Positions 34,919 to 45,253 of a stretch of DNA of 64,000 nucleotides are shown here, one piece after another. The stretch's first letter is position 1, and each line of letters begins with the position of its first letter. Location of the stretch: assembly GCA_026707145.1 (NCBI GenBank), contig JAPOXK010000021.1:62001-126000 (forward strand), read 5' to 3'. The notes below the pieces were generated by a model. The model searched no databases. It was given only the letters and a program-made list of their open reading frames with translations, and was not told the DNA's origin. This stretch comes from Chloroflexota bacterium (lineage in GTDB: Bacteria > Chloroflexota > Dehalococcoidia > Bin125). The translations under genes and the position numbers were made by a program.

Positions 34919-37156
34919 ATGACTGAGGCGTTTCCTGCCGCGCACGGCGCTACCGACGGCCAGCCAGGGCGATTCCTTCAAGGACTCAGTACCGCACAGG
35001 CCGAAGCGGTCGTGGTTCCGGGTGGTCCGCTGCTCGTTCTGGCCGGGCCAGGGAGCGGAAAGACGCGCGTGATCGCGCACCGCATCGCCTACCTGCTCCA
35101 GGGCGACGTTGCTCCTTGGGAGATGCTCGCCGTCACATTCACCAACAGGGCAGCACGGGAGATGCGGGAGCGCGTACAGACGCTGCTCGGCCACGAGGCG
35201 GACGGTCTCACGCTCGGTACGTTCCACGCGATCTGCGCTCGCATGCTTCGCCGCGACGGTCAGGCGCTTGGTATCGATCGCAACTTCAACATCTTCGATA
35301 CCGGCGACCAGTTGGAACTCGTCAGGCAAGCGCTCTCGGCGCTCGGCGTCGATCCGAAACGATACGCTCCGCGCGCTTTGCTCCATGGTGTTTCCAAGGC
35401 GAAAAGCGAAGGGCGCTCGGCCGCCGACCTACAGCAGCGCAGTGGTAGCTACTTTGAAGAGATCGTGGCTCGCGTCTTTGAACACTACCCGGCGCTGTTG
35501 GGGAGGAACGGTGGCCTCGACTTTGACGACCTTCTTCTCCGTGCTCTGGAGCTATTCGATACGGTTCCGGAGGTGCGTGCGCGCTACCAGAACCGCTACC
35601 GGCACGTGCTCGTCGACGAATTCCAGGACACCAACCTGGTGCAGTACCGGTTGGCGCGTGCATGGGCGGCGGGCACTGGGAACCTGACCGTTGTCGGCGA
35701 CCCGGATCAGTCGATCTATTCTTGGCGCGCGGCCGATATCCGCAACATCTTGCACTTCGAGCGTGACCATCCGCAGGCGAAGGTGGTTCGCTTGGAGCAG
35801 AATTACCGATCGACCAAGGCGATCTTGCATGTCGCCGACGCAGTGATCCAAAAGACGGCGCAGCGTTTGCACAAGTCGCTTTGGACTGAGAACGAGGCCG
35901 GCCATCTTCCCGTCGTGCGTGAGGCTTACAACGAGATCGAGGAAGCCCGGTTCGTTGTCGAAGAGTTGCAGCGCCACTGGGCGGCGGGTGAGTGGGAGCC
36001 GGGTGATGTCGCCGTCATGTACCGCACCAACGCCCAGTCGCGCGTGCTGGAGGAGGAATTCCTCCGGGCGGGACTGCCCCATCGCATCGTCGGCGCGACG
36101 CGCTTCTATGAGCGGAAGGAGATCAAAGACCTGCTCGCCTATCTGCGGCTGATCCACAATCCGAGCGACTCGGTCTCCTTCGCTCGCATCGTCAACGTGC
36201 CTGGCCGGGGAATCGGCAAGCGCACGCAGGAGGTGCTGGTTGCGTGGGGGAGCGATCGCAACCTCTCCGCCTTTCGAGCGGCCGTGGCCGTTGGCGAGAT
36301 CGACGGCCCCAAGGTCGCGTCGCGGGCTGTACCTCCGCTACAGGAGTTCGTCGAGATGATCGAAAAAGGGAGACGGCTGGCCAGCGAGGCTACTGTCGTG
36401 GAGCTCTTGGACTTCTTGCTGCGGAAGACCGGCTATCGTGAACACCTCTCCGACGAGTTCGACGACGCCGAAGAGCGCTGGGAGAATCTCCGGGAGTTGG
36501 GCACCGTCGCCAGCAAGTACGATGGGCTGCCGCCCGATCGCGCGCTGCCGGCGTTCCTGGAGAGTGTGGCGCTGGTCTCCGACCAAGATGATCTCGATAG
36601 TGGCCCGCCCAACGCGGTCTCCCTCCTTACGCTCCACACCGCGAAAGGGCTTGAGTTCCCCGTTGTCTTCCTCGTCGGCATGGAGGAAGGCGTGCTTCCA
36701 CATAGCCGCGCGTTCGATGATCCGGACTCTTTGGAGGAAGAACGGCGCCTCTGCTATGTGGGCATCACGCGCGCGCAACGGCGCCTGTACTTGCTCTATG
36801 CGTTTCGCCGCGCGCTCGCCGGCAACGTCGGCCGTAATTCGCGCTCACGCTACCTGGCCGACATCCCCGCAGACGCCGTCGACACGCGAGGCCAGACGAC
36901 ATCCACAACCGTTGCGCCTGCACCGACGACTCCCGGCCGCCGCACCCACACGTGGGACGACTACGACGGCGTCGATGTGGAGCCGATACCGCGCGTTCCG
37001 GTCGGGGCGCGCGTGCACCACGCGACTTTCGGCCCCGGCGTCGTGGTTGATCGCAAGGACGTCAAGGACGATCAGGAGGTGACTGTGGATTTCGAGGAAG
37101 CCGGCGTCAAGAAGCTGGTGCTCTCGCTGGCACCTATGGACGTGCTTTCTTCCTAG
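34919..37156 (+). CDS. pcrA: ATP-dependent DNA helicase, UvrD/PcrA family
   Basis: 745 residues, SF1A helicase. Motifs in order: LSTAQAEAV (Q motif region), Walker A GPGSGKTRV (about 43-51), TFTNRAAREMRER (Ia), DEFQDTN (II, about 233), GDPDQSIYSWRAA (III), LEQNYRST (IV), LTLHTAKGLEFPVVFLVGMEEG (V) and CYVGITRAQRRLYL (VI). The C-terminus VGARVHHATFGPGVVVDRKD onward is the Tudor-like PcrA tail. It acts in excision repair and in clearing RecA or stalled polymerase. The ATG at 34919 begins the domain; a GTG 42 bases upstream is less likely. Confidence 0.96.
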   Translation: MTEAFPAAHGATDGQPGRFLQGLSTAQAEAVVVPGGPLLVLAGPGSGKTRVIAHRIAYLLQGDVAPWEMLAVTFTNRAAREMRERVQTLLGHEADGLTLGTFHAICARMLRRDGQALGIDRNFNIFDTGDQLELVRQALSALGVDPKRYAPRALLHGVSKAKSEGRSAADLQQRSGSYFEEIVARVFEHYPALLGRNGGLDFDDLLLRALELFDTVPEVRARYQNRYRHVLVDEFQDTNLVQYRLARAWAAGTGNLTVVGDPDQSIYSWRAADIRNILHFERDHPQAKVVRLEQNYRSTKAILHVADAVIQKTAQRLHKSLWTENEAGHLPVVREAYNEIEEARFVVEELQRHWAAGEWEPGDVAVMYRTNAQSRVLEEEFLRAGLPHRIVGATRFYERKEIKDLLAYLRLIHNPSDSVSFARIVNVPGRGIGKRTQEVLVAWGSDRNLSAFRAAVAVGEIDGPKVASRAVPPLQEFVEMIEKGRRLASEATVVELLDFLLRKTGYREHLSDEFDDAEERWENLRELGTVASKYDGLPPDRALPAFLESVALVSDQDDLDSGPPNAVSLLTLHTAKGLEFPVVFLVGMEEGVLPHSRAFDDPDSLEEERRLCYVGITRAQRRLYLLYAFRRALAGNVGRNSRSRYLADIPADAVDTRGQTTSTTVAPAPTTPGRRTHTWDDYDGVDVEPIPRVPVGARVHHATFGPGVVVDRKDVKDDQEVTVDFEEAGVKKLVLSLAPMDVLSS

Positions 37157-37174
37157 GGATGCTTCCTAGGGATG
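37149..37174. repeat. 13-bp perfect tandem duplication at the pcrA/mazG stop junction
   Basis: CTTCCTAGGGATG occurs at 37149-37161 and again at 37162-37174. The palindromic CCTAGG in unit 1 supplies the TAG stop of pcrA (plus strand), and that in unit 2 supplies the TAG stop of mazG (minus strand). Confidence 0.95.
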
Positions 37175-38215
37175 CGCGCAGGCGGTACGGGTCCACCGCT
37201 CCGCGAGTTCGGCCGCGGTTAGTTCGGATGGGGCGACGCCTTCGGTACGGAGGGCCGCCTCGAGGGCGCGAAAGCGCGCCTCGAATCGATCGGCTGCCTC
37301 GCGCAGGGCGTCTTCGAGTTGAATCCCTTCCCGCTGCGCCAGTCGCGCGAGCAGGAAGAGCAGATCCCCCCAAGAGGCGGCGTCGTTGGGAGGCGTCGCC
37401 ATGACGCCGGACGGCGGGTCGTCACTCGGCGCAAAGCCTTGTCGTGCTGCGCGACCGACCAGGCTCTGCGCTCGCGCCAGGGCCGGCTGGGCCTGTGGCA
37501 CGCCGTCGAGCGCGGACGCCTCTGCGTTGCCGGCGGTGCGCTCCTCTGCCTTGAGCCGGTCCCAGTTTTCGACGACCGCGTTGGCGTCTGCTGCTTGTGC
37601 AGCACCGAACACGTGCGGATGGCGCCGGATCAGCTTGGCTCGGATGCCCTCCGCGACATCGTCGATATCGAACTGCCCGTCCCCCTCGGCGATCTGTGCA
37701 TGCAGGAACACCTGCATCATGAGGTCGCCGAGCTCTTCGCGGAGCGCGCGCGGGTCGTCGCGGTCCAGTGCTTGGAGCACCTCGTAGGTCTCCTCCAACA
37801 GGTGGGGACGCAAGCTGCGGTGATCTTGATCGAGGTCCCAAGGGCAGCCGCACTCCGGGTCGCGCAAGCGGGCGATTACGCCGCGTAGTCCCGCGAGGTC
37901 GTGCCGCACCGCTTCTGGGGCCACGCGGGGCAGGACAAGCGCACGGGCGTGCGGAGGAAGACTCGCTGCCGCGAGCAGCGCTTGGATATCGAGTGTCTCG
38001 GTGCGCAGACTCCCGTTCTTCTCCACGATCACCTGTACCTCGGTATCGAGTGGATATCGACGGAGACGCGATGGGGCGATCGGAGCGTCGATCAAGAGCA
38101 GCGCGGGATGGGCGGGATCCGGCGCTAGAACGGAGATCGCTCCCACTTGCAGCCCTTCCCGCAGCGCGATGCCCGCGGCTTCGGCGAGCGCCTCAACGGA
38201 GACGCCGATGCTCAC
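37166..38215 (-). CDS. mazG: Nucleoside triphosphate pyrophosphohydrolase, MazG family
   Basis: 349 residues. The MazG core starts near residue 112 with LRGVIARLRDPECGCPWDLDQDHRSLRPHLLEETYEVL and has the EELGDLMMQVFLHAQIAE metal-binding helix pair and IRAKLIRRHPHVFG. A second, degenerate MazG-like half lies near the end (WGDLLFLLARLAQREGI). The N-terminal about 100 residues look like the C-terminal part of a tetrapyrrole methylase, as in YabN-type fusions, but cut short. It is a house-cleaning hydrolase of non-canonical NTPs. The start is GTG at 38215, with GGAGG upstream. Confidence 0.9.
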   Translation of the reverse strand: MSIGVSVEALAEAAGIALREGLQVGAISVLAPDPAHPALLLIDAPIAPSRLRRYPLDTEVQVIVEKNGSLRTETLDIQALLAAASLPPHARALVLPRVAPEAVRHDLAGLRGVIARLRDPECGCPWDLDQDHRSLRPHLLEETYEVLQALDRDDPRALREELGDLMMQVFLHAQIAEGDGQFDIDDVAEGIRAKLIRRHPHVFGAAQAADANAVVENWDRLKAEERTAGNAEASALDGVPQAQPALARAQSLVGRAARQGFAPSDDPPSGVMATPPNDAASWGDLLFLLARLAQREGIQLEDALREAADRFEARFRALEAALRTEGVAPSELTAAELAERWTRTACAHP

Positions 38216-38292
38216 ACGAGCCTCCGTACAATGCAGTGGGCAGAGCGATCTGACATCGTGGCCAAGCCTAGCTGAGATGCGGGACTGGCACC

Positions 38293-39048
38293 GTGAGGAT
38301 GGCCATGGCATTCACGTCGCAGTGGGAGCGCTGGCTGTGGCGCGGGGCGGTCGTCCTGTTCGCGCTTTCCTTGCTGATCTTGCCGCTTTCGCTGGCTGTG
38401 CGGTTCACAGCCCAGTCTGGCTGGTGGTGGGAACGTGGCTTCGATCAGTACGACGCCGAAGCGCGTACGGGCCTGCCCCGCGCCGAGCTCGATCACGGCG
38501 CTGCTGAGCTCCGCGCTTACTTCCGCTCTGACGACGAGCTTGCCGATATCACGGTCACGAATACGGTTGGCGCGGCTGAGCCGCTCTTGAGCGAGCGGGA
38601 GGTTCTGCATTTGCGAGACGTCAAGCGGCTTTTCGATCGGACCTACGATGCCGGCTGGGGCAGCCTCGGTGCGATCGTTGCGATCGTGGCTGGGACGATC
38701 ATCTGGCGAGGCCGCGCGGCTGGACGGGCCCTTGCGTCCGCTGGCCGCCTGGCGGGAGCCACGGTGACGGGCGTGATCGTCGTGCTGGGCATCATCGCCG
38801 TTAGCGGCTTCGACGAGGCGTTCCGGCAGTTTCATCTGCTCTTCTTCACCAATGATCTCTGGCAGCTATCCAGCCGCGACCGGCTGATTCAGATGTTTCC
38901 ACAAGACTTTTTCTTTGAGTCCACGTTGCTGATCGGCGCTGCGATTATCGGAACGGCCGTCGCTGTCGGATTGATGGGTTGGGGTGTGTTGCGCTGGGGC
39001 GCCCGCGTGGATGGGGGATTGAGGGCGGACAGGCTGGACGCTGCTTAG
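38293..39048 (+). CDS. Integral membrane protein, TIGR01906/DUF1461-like
   Basis: 251 residues. There is an N-terminal membrane helix (LWRGAVVLFALSLLILPLSLAV), a short outside loop with LLSEREVLHLRDVKRLFD, then two or three further helices. The C-terminal FHLLFFTNDLWQLSSRDRLIQMFPQDFFFE pattern is the signature of the TIGR01906 family of Gram-positive and Chloroflexota membrane proteins. No function is known. The GTG at 38293 is followed by two in-frame ATGs that could also start. The stop overlaps the stop of the convergent FmdB-like gene by 4 bases. Confidence 0.8.
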   Translation: MRMAMAFTSQWERWLWRGAVVLFALSLLILPLSLAVRFTAQSGWWWERGFDQYDAEARTGLPRAELDHGAAELRAYFRSDDELADITVTNTVGAAEPLLSEREVLHLRDVKRLFDRTYDAGWGSLGAIVAIVAGTIIWRGRAAGRALASAGRLAGATVTGVIVVLGIIAVSGFDEAFRQFHLLFFTNDLWQLSSRDRLIQMFPQDFFFESTLLIGAAIIGTAVAVGLMGWGVLRWGARVDGGLRADRLDAA

Positions 39049-39284
39049 TTCAGTGCCCCGCAGCCGCAGCCGCCCCGTCCGCAAGCGCAGCCACCACTCA
39101 CTGAGGATTCGGGCGCGGTGGTGCCTTGCGCTTGAGCACTGCTTTGCACCTGGACGCCGACGGTTAGGACTGGCGCGGCGAGGTGTCCGTAATCGCACTC
39201 ACTGGGCTCGCCCGCGGCGCTGATTGGCCGGAGCTGTGTGAACTTGATGGCGCAGTTCCGGCAGTAATACTCGTACAGCGGCAT
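39045..39284 (-). CDS. FmdB-family small zinc-ribbon protein
   Basis: 79 residues. It starts with the typical MPLYEYYCRNCAIKFTQLRP of FmdB putative regulatory proteins, whose first CxxC is here CRNC. The expected second CxxC is altered (EPSECDYGH), so metal binding may differ. The C-terminus is Gly/Cys-rich (GGCACGRGGCGCGALN), a common FmdB ending. The role is unclear. It lies 167 bases downstream of rpoD on the same strand. Confidence 0.82.
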   Translation of the reverse strand: MPLYEYYCRNCAIKFTQLRPISAAGEPSECDYGHLAAPVLTVGVQVQSSAQAQGTTAPESSVSGGCACGRGGCGCGALN

Positions 39285-39451
39285 GCGCTCGCGTTCCGAT
39301 CGAATCCCTGGCAGCAGTGCGGATCCAAGCGTAGAGACCGTTTCGTGCGGTGGTCAAGGAATGATGCGGTTCGCTCCGCGCTCGTTCGTCCGCGCGAGCT
39401 GCGGGACTGCTCCCGTGCTTGCGCCCGCCGGTTGCGGCGGGCCCTCTGCGG

Positions 39452-41292
<1,841 letters not shown>

Positions 41293-41296
<4 letters not shown>

Positions 41297-43206
41297 TCGG
41301 TCTCCTTGAGATTCGCGCGGGCCGGTTTCTGCAGTTCGGCGTGGTTCTTGTGCGTGGCCCCTAGGTGCAGTTCCCGGCCCGTTTCCATATTTTCCAACAC
41401 TGCTTGCACGGCAGCGGCGACATCCGGGTCGGACGGCGACGCAGTGGTGCCGCGGGCGGCTAACTCCGCGAGATCCGCGGCAGCGTGCGTCCGTTCGTGG
41501 CTGGCGATCGCTTCAGTCTGGGGACGCATCTGCTCGCGCAGTCGGCGCGCGCGCAGCCGTTGCACGGTTTGATGCGCGGCTTGTTCGGCTTCCTCATCCG
41601 AGAAAGGCGGTAACGCGCGCGCGCGCGCGCGCAAGGCGGCGAGTTCATCCTGCAGCGGCGTGCTGGGATCGGCCTCCGGCCGCGCGAGCGTGTCGAGCAA
41701 CTCTTGCGCGAGGCCTCCGCCGATCCACCGGCGCGCTTCCGGTGCCACATCCGGCACAAGTTCAGGGCGAACCACGAGCAATTGGAGAAGGAATTCCGTC
41801 TGCCGATCGCGGGACGGCGCTGGTTCAGCGGCTGCGGGAGGGTGTACGTCCGTAGCATTCCTGGCGGCGCTCGTGCGGCGCTGTCGCAGCCGCTGCCGGA
41901 GAGCGTTCATTTCCAACCGCGCCAAGCGTGCGAGCCGTTGCAGGTACTCGTCCCGCACCACGGGCTCGGCGATCGCTGTCACCAGTGGCGCCAGCTCCTC
42001 AACGAGTGCCGCGCGCGCGCGCGCGTTCTCCAGGTCGCGCGCGCCAACGGCAGCGGTGAACCGGTAGTCCAGAAAAGTGGGCGCTTTCTCCAAGATATCC
42101 GTCCATAGGTCAGGATCGACTCGAATCAGTGCGTCGGGATCGCGCCCCTCGGGCAATGCCGCGATTCGAATGTCGGCGGCGAGGGTGTCTTGCAACCGGA
42201 CCAGCCCGCTGGGGTCTGGTACAGGCAGGGATTCATGGCCCATCACTTCCCGCCCCACTTCGATCCCGCGCAGTGTTGCGGCCGCACCGGCGGCGTCGGC
42301 GTCGAGCGCAAGCACGACGTTGCGTGTCAGCGGCTTGATCAACCTGACCTGCGCTTCGGTGAGGGAAGTGCCCATTGAGGCGACGGCGTTGAGCTGCCCG
42401 TGTTGGTGGGCGGCGATCACGTCCATGTATCCCTCGACGATGACGATGCGATCCTTCTCACGGATTGCATTGCGTGCCCGGTCTAGTCCGTAGAGCAGAC
42501 GACTCTTGTCGAAGATCTCCGTCTGCGGCGTGTTGAGGTATTTGGGGTTGTCGTTGCTGAGAGTGCGTCCGCCGAACCCCACGGCGCGGCCGCGTGCGTC
42601 ACGGATGGGGAAGAGCAACCGCGAGTGGAAACGGTCGATGGCGCCGTGCTCCGTCTCGACGGCCAGACCGGCTGCGACCAACTCATCCGGTGGATGGCCG
42701 CGGGCCGTGAGATAGGTGAGCAACGCATCCGGCTCGTCGCCGGCGTAGCCCAAGCTGAAGGCCTGTTGGATTTCCTCGTCAATCCCGCGCTCATCGACAT
42801 AATTACGTGCCACTGCGGCGTCCGGACTTTCGGCGAGCCTTCTTTGGTAGAAGATTGCGGCTGCATCGTTCAGGGAATTCAGGCGGCGCCGGCGCTCCTC
42901 GCGCTCGCTCTGGGCCCGTGTCGGGGCCTCTAGGGCGACGCCGGCCCGCTCCGCCAGTACCCGGAGTGCTTCCCGGAAATCGATCTGCTGCTGGCGCATA
43001 ACCCAGGAAAAGACATCGCCGCCCTCTGCGCACGCACCGAAACAACGCCAGCTCTGACGCTGGGGATCGACGACGAAGGAAGGGGTCCGTTCCGTATGAA
43101 ACGGGCAGAGCGCCGTGAACGTGCGCCCACGCTTGCGCAGCGCAACGCTCTCGCCGATCAGATCGACAATGTCAACCCGGGCTTTGATCTCGTCAACTTG
43201 GCTCAA
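41293..43206 (-). CDS. dnaG: DNA primase DnaG
   Basis: 637 residues. The CHC2 zinc finger spans about 33-60 ([12 protein letters not shown] and [14 protein letters not shown]; the spacing CFGAC differs slightly from the usual CFGC). The catalytic core has [16 protein letters not shown], and the Toprim motifs are [17 protein letters not shown] and [11 protein letters not shown]. It synthesises RNA primers at the replication fork. The start is a TTG at 43206 placed right after a run of T residues, with only a weak GGATG upstream. It heads the dnaG-rpoD operon, and a 9-bp-arm palindrome lies 47 bases upstream. Confidence 0.96.
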
Positions 43207-43252
43207 AAAAAGGCATCCAACAGCTACGGCAGCCGAATTTATCCTACCACGA

Positions 43253-43273
43253 TGTCAAATCGGCGATTTGACA
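43253..43273. promoter_or_regulatory. Perfect 9-bp inverted repeat upstream of dnaG-rpoD
   Basis: TGTCAAATC (43253-43261), GGC, then GATTTGACA (43265-43273). It lies between the CARDB stop and the dnaG start. On the minus strand it is not followed by a U-run, arguing against an intrinsic terminator. Its right arm contains TTGACA in the dnaG direction, although no good -10 hexamer is found at 16-18 bases. It is a candidate operator. Confidence 0.5.
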
Positions 43274-43297
43274 GGTAATCAACGCCAGGCAGGAAAG

Positions 43298-45022
43298 CTA
43301 GCTGCCCACCTGGATCGTTATGGCGTTATTGCCCTCGCTGGCCTCGGCGATGAGGTCCTCCGGGTCGATCACCGCCGAGAGTTGCCCCGTCCCGCTTACC
43401 ACGATGTTCCCCGTCAGCGTCAGCGAGCCCTGCGAGGCGAGGAGGCCGCTGAAACCGAGTTGCTCGATTGTCTCCCCGTTCAAAAGCAGGAGGACGGTGA
43501 TCGTTCCCACGTGGTCGGAGTCGCCGGCGTTCGCGATGCGGATAATTGCCTGCCCGCTCTCGCTGATCACCAAGTCTTGAGCTACCAGATCCGCCTGCAT
43601 CGCCGGTTGGAAAAGGGTCGTGATCGTGTTGTTCTGCTCGTTCGACTCCTCGACCGCGTTGAGCGTGTCGACCGTGAGCGTGATCTGCAGCGTCTCGGTG
43701 AGACGGATCGGCAAGATGAAGACTTGCGAGCCGCCGGCCGGGAGCGTGACATCCAAAGTGGTTTCGTCGATCAAGATGTTGTCCGAGCTGCGCTGTACGC
43801 TCACGACGACGGGCTGTGACTGTAGCGGCGTGTCGCCGGCGTTAGAGAGCGTGACCTCAATGGCGTTTCCCTCGCCGACGCTGATCTCTGTCGGCGTCAG
43901 GTCCGGCGGCTCTTCCTCGTCTGGCGGCGTCGTTTCTCCACCCATGGTAATCACGATCTGGTCCGAGAAGCGGCTACCGTCCTCGGCAAACGCGACGACT
44001 TCGAGCACGTAGAGACCGGGCTCCGGTGGCTCGAAGGAGATCTCGACCCGGTAAAGTCCCGCGGAGAGTGCCGCCGGTGTGAGCGAGGAGAGCGAAACGG
44101 TATTCACGAAGAGATCCAACGAGGTGAGCCGCCCCACGTCTTCTGCGAGCACACTGATGGGGATGCGGACGTTCTCCGTGAACTCGATATCGTCGTTGTT
44201 ATTCGGTGCCAGGATGGTCAGCCTGCCTGCTTCGCTGGAGGGTTCGTCCTCGGCACTTGTGACCGCTCCGCTCACGACCTGCACGATGACCTCCGCGGGC
44301 GTAACCGGCGCACTCTGCTCTGTGGTGCCTCTGACCCGGAGAGTCGTCGGCCCCTCTTGGCTCGGCTGCCAAGTCAGCGTGGCCTGGTAATCGCCGCTCT
44401 CCCTCGGGATCGCGGCTTCCTCGGCGACGATCGTCCCATTGACTTCAAGGATGAAACTGCGCAGCGCGACATCAGCTGGTCCGCGAACGAGCACTATCGG
44501 GCTGGTGTCCAGTGGTACCTGGTCGCCTGGCTGGGGGCTCAGGATCGTTACGGCCAGGCTGCTGGTGAATGGATCAACGGAGGTAACGGGCGCTCCCGCA
44601 GGATCGTCTGCTGGCAGTTCCGCCGGGTCAACAACCTCTACGGTGATCGCTTGCTCGATCAACTCGCCGGTACTCGTCAGCGCCCGAACGAGGATGGAAG
44701 CGTCTCCGATTCGCTCAGGCTCCCAGATCAACGCAGCTCGGTAGTCGCCGCTCTCCTCGTCTTGGACGGGGATGGCTTGGGTTATGAGCGCTCCTTCGAC
44801 AAGCAACGAGACTTGAGCCACCGCGTTCTCGTCTCGCGCGATCACACTGATTTCGGTGCTGAGGCCAAGTCCGACGAGATCGCCGTCTCGCAGCGAGATG
44901 GAGATCAAGGAGCTGCCGGCATTCCCCCCGTCGTTGATAAGCCGCCAGATAATGAGGCCGGCTACGACCACGATCGCTGCCAGCAGCACGGCGACGAGGA
45001 GAGAACCGCTCCGACTTGTCAT
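43298..45022 (-). CDS. Membrane-anchored CARDB/Ig-like surface protein
   Basis: 574 residues. One N-terminal membrane helix (SLLVAVLLAAIVVVAGLIIWRLI) anchors a long extracytoplasmic part made of repeated beta-sandwich domains. Two share a pattern (ESGDYRAALIWEPERIGDASILVRA and ESGDYQATLTWQPSQEGPTTLRVRG). A CARDB domain lies near 380-475 (ISVGEGNAIEVTLSNAGDTPL ... LTVDTLNAVEESNEQNNTITTLF), and a second CARDB-like end reads ISESGQAIIRIANAGDSDHVG. Adhesion or cell-surface structure is likely. It lies between glmS and dnaG on the same strand, with 231 empty bases upstream. Confidence 0.82.
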   Translation of the reverse strand: MTSRSGSLLVAVLLAAIVVVAGLIIWRLINDGGNAGSSLISISLRDGDLVGLGLSTEISVIARDENAVAQVSLLVEGALITQAIPVQDEESGDYRAALIWEPERIGDASILVRALTSTGELIEQAITVEVVDPAELPADDPAGAPVTSVDPFTSSLAVTILSPQPGDQVPLDTSPIVLVRGPADVALRSFILEVNGTIVAEEAAIPRESGDYQATLTWQPSQEGPTTLRVRGTTEQSAPVTPAEVIVQVVSGAVTSAEDEPSSEAGRLTILAPNNNDDIEFTENVRIPISVLAEDVGRLTSLDLFVNTVSLSSLTPAALSAGLYRVEISFEPPEPGLYVLEVVAFAEDGSRFSDQIVITMGGETTPPDEEEPPDLTPTEISVGEGNAIEVTLSNAGDTPLQSQPVVVSVQRSSDNILIDETTLDVTLPAGGSQVFILPIRLTETLQITLTVDTLNAVEESNEQNNTITTLFQPAMQADLVAQDLVISESGQAIIRIANAGDSDHVGTITVLLLLNGETIEQLGFSGLLASQGSLTLTGNIVVSGTGQLSAVIDPEDLIAEASEGNNAITIQVGS

Positions 45023-45253
45023 AATATATTACTCATGCTGCTGCGTTGGCCGGGCTGCTAGGGCTGGGTCGGCAGGTTCAGTTATCAAGCGTCGCTGCCG
45101 GTTCCGGAGTTCCCAAGGAGCAGGGCGCCACGTACAGGACGACGAATTCGGCTAAGCATATCTGGCGGCACGGTACTGCCCAAGGTTTGGCCGCCGAGGG
45201 ACGGGTAGGGAGGTTGTGGGCTCGATCGACCGCGACGGCGCATGTGGCGTTGC

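Noticed and set aside
43253-43273. Palindrome as intrinsic terminator of the CARDB gene
   Set aside because: The stem is A+T-rich and no U-run follows in the direction of transcription.
45015-45040. TAATATATT just before the CARDB start as a -10 box of a leaderless promoter
   Set aside because: No matching -35 and the spacing to the ATG is too short for a normal start site; could be chance A+T.
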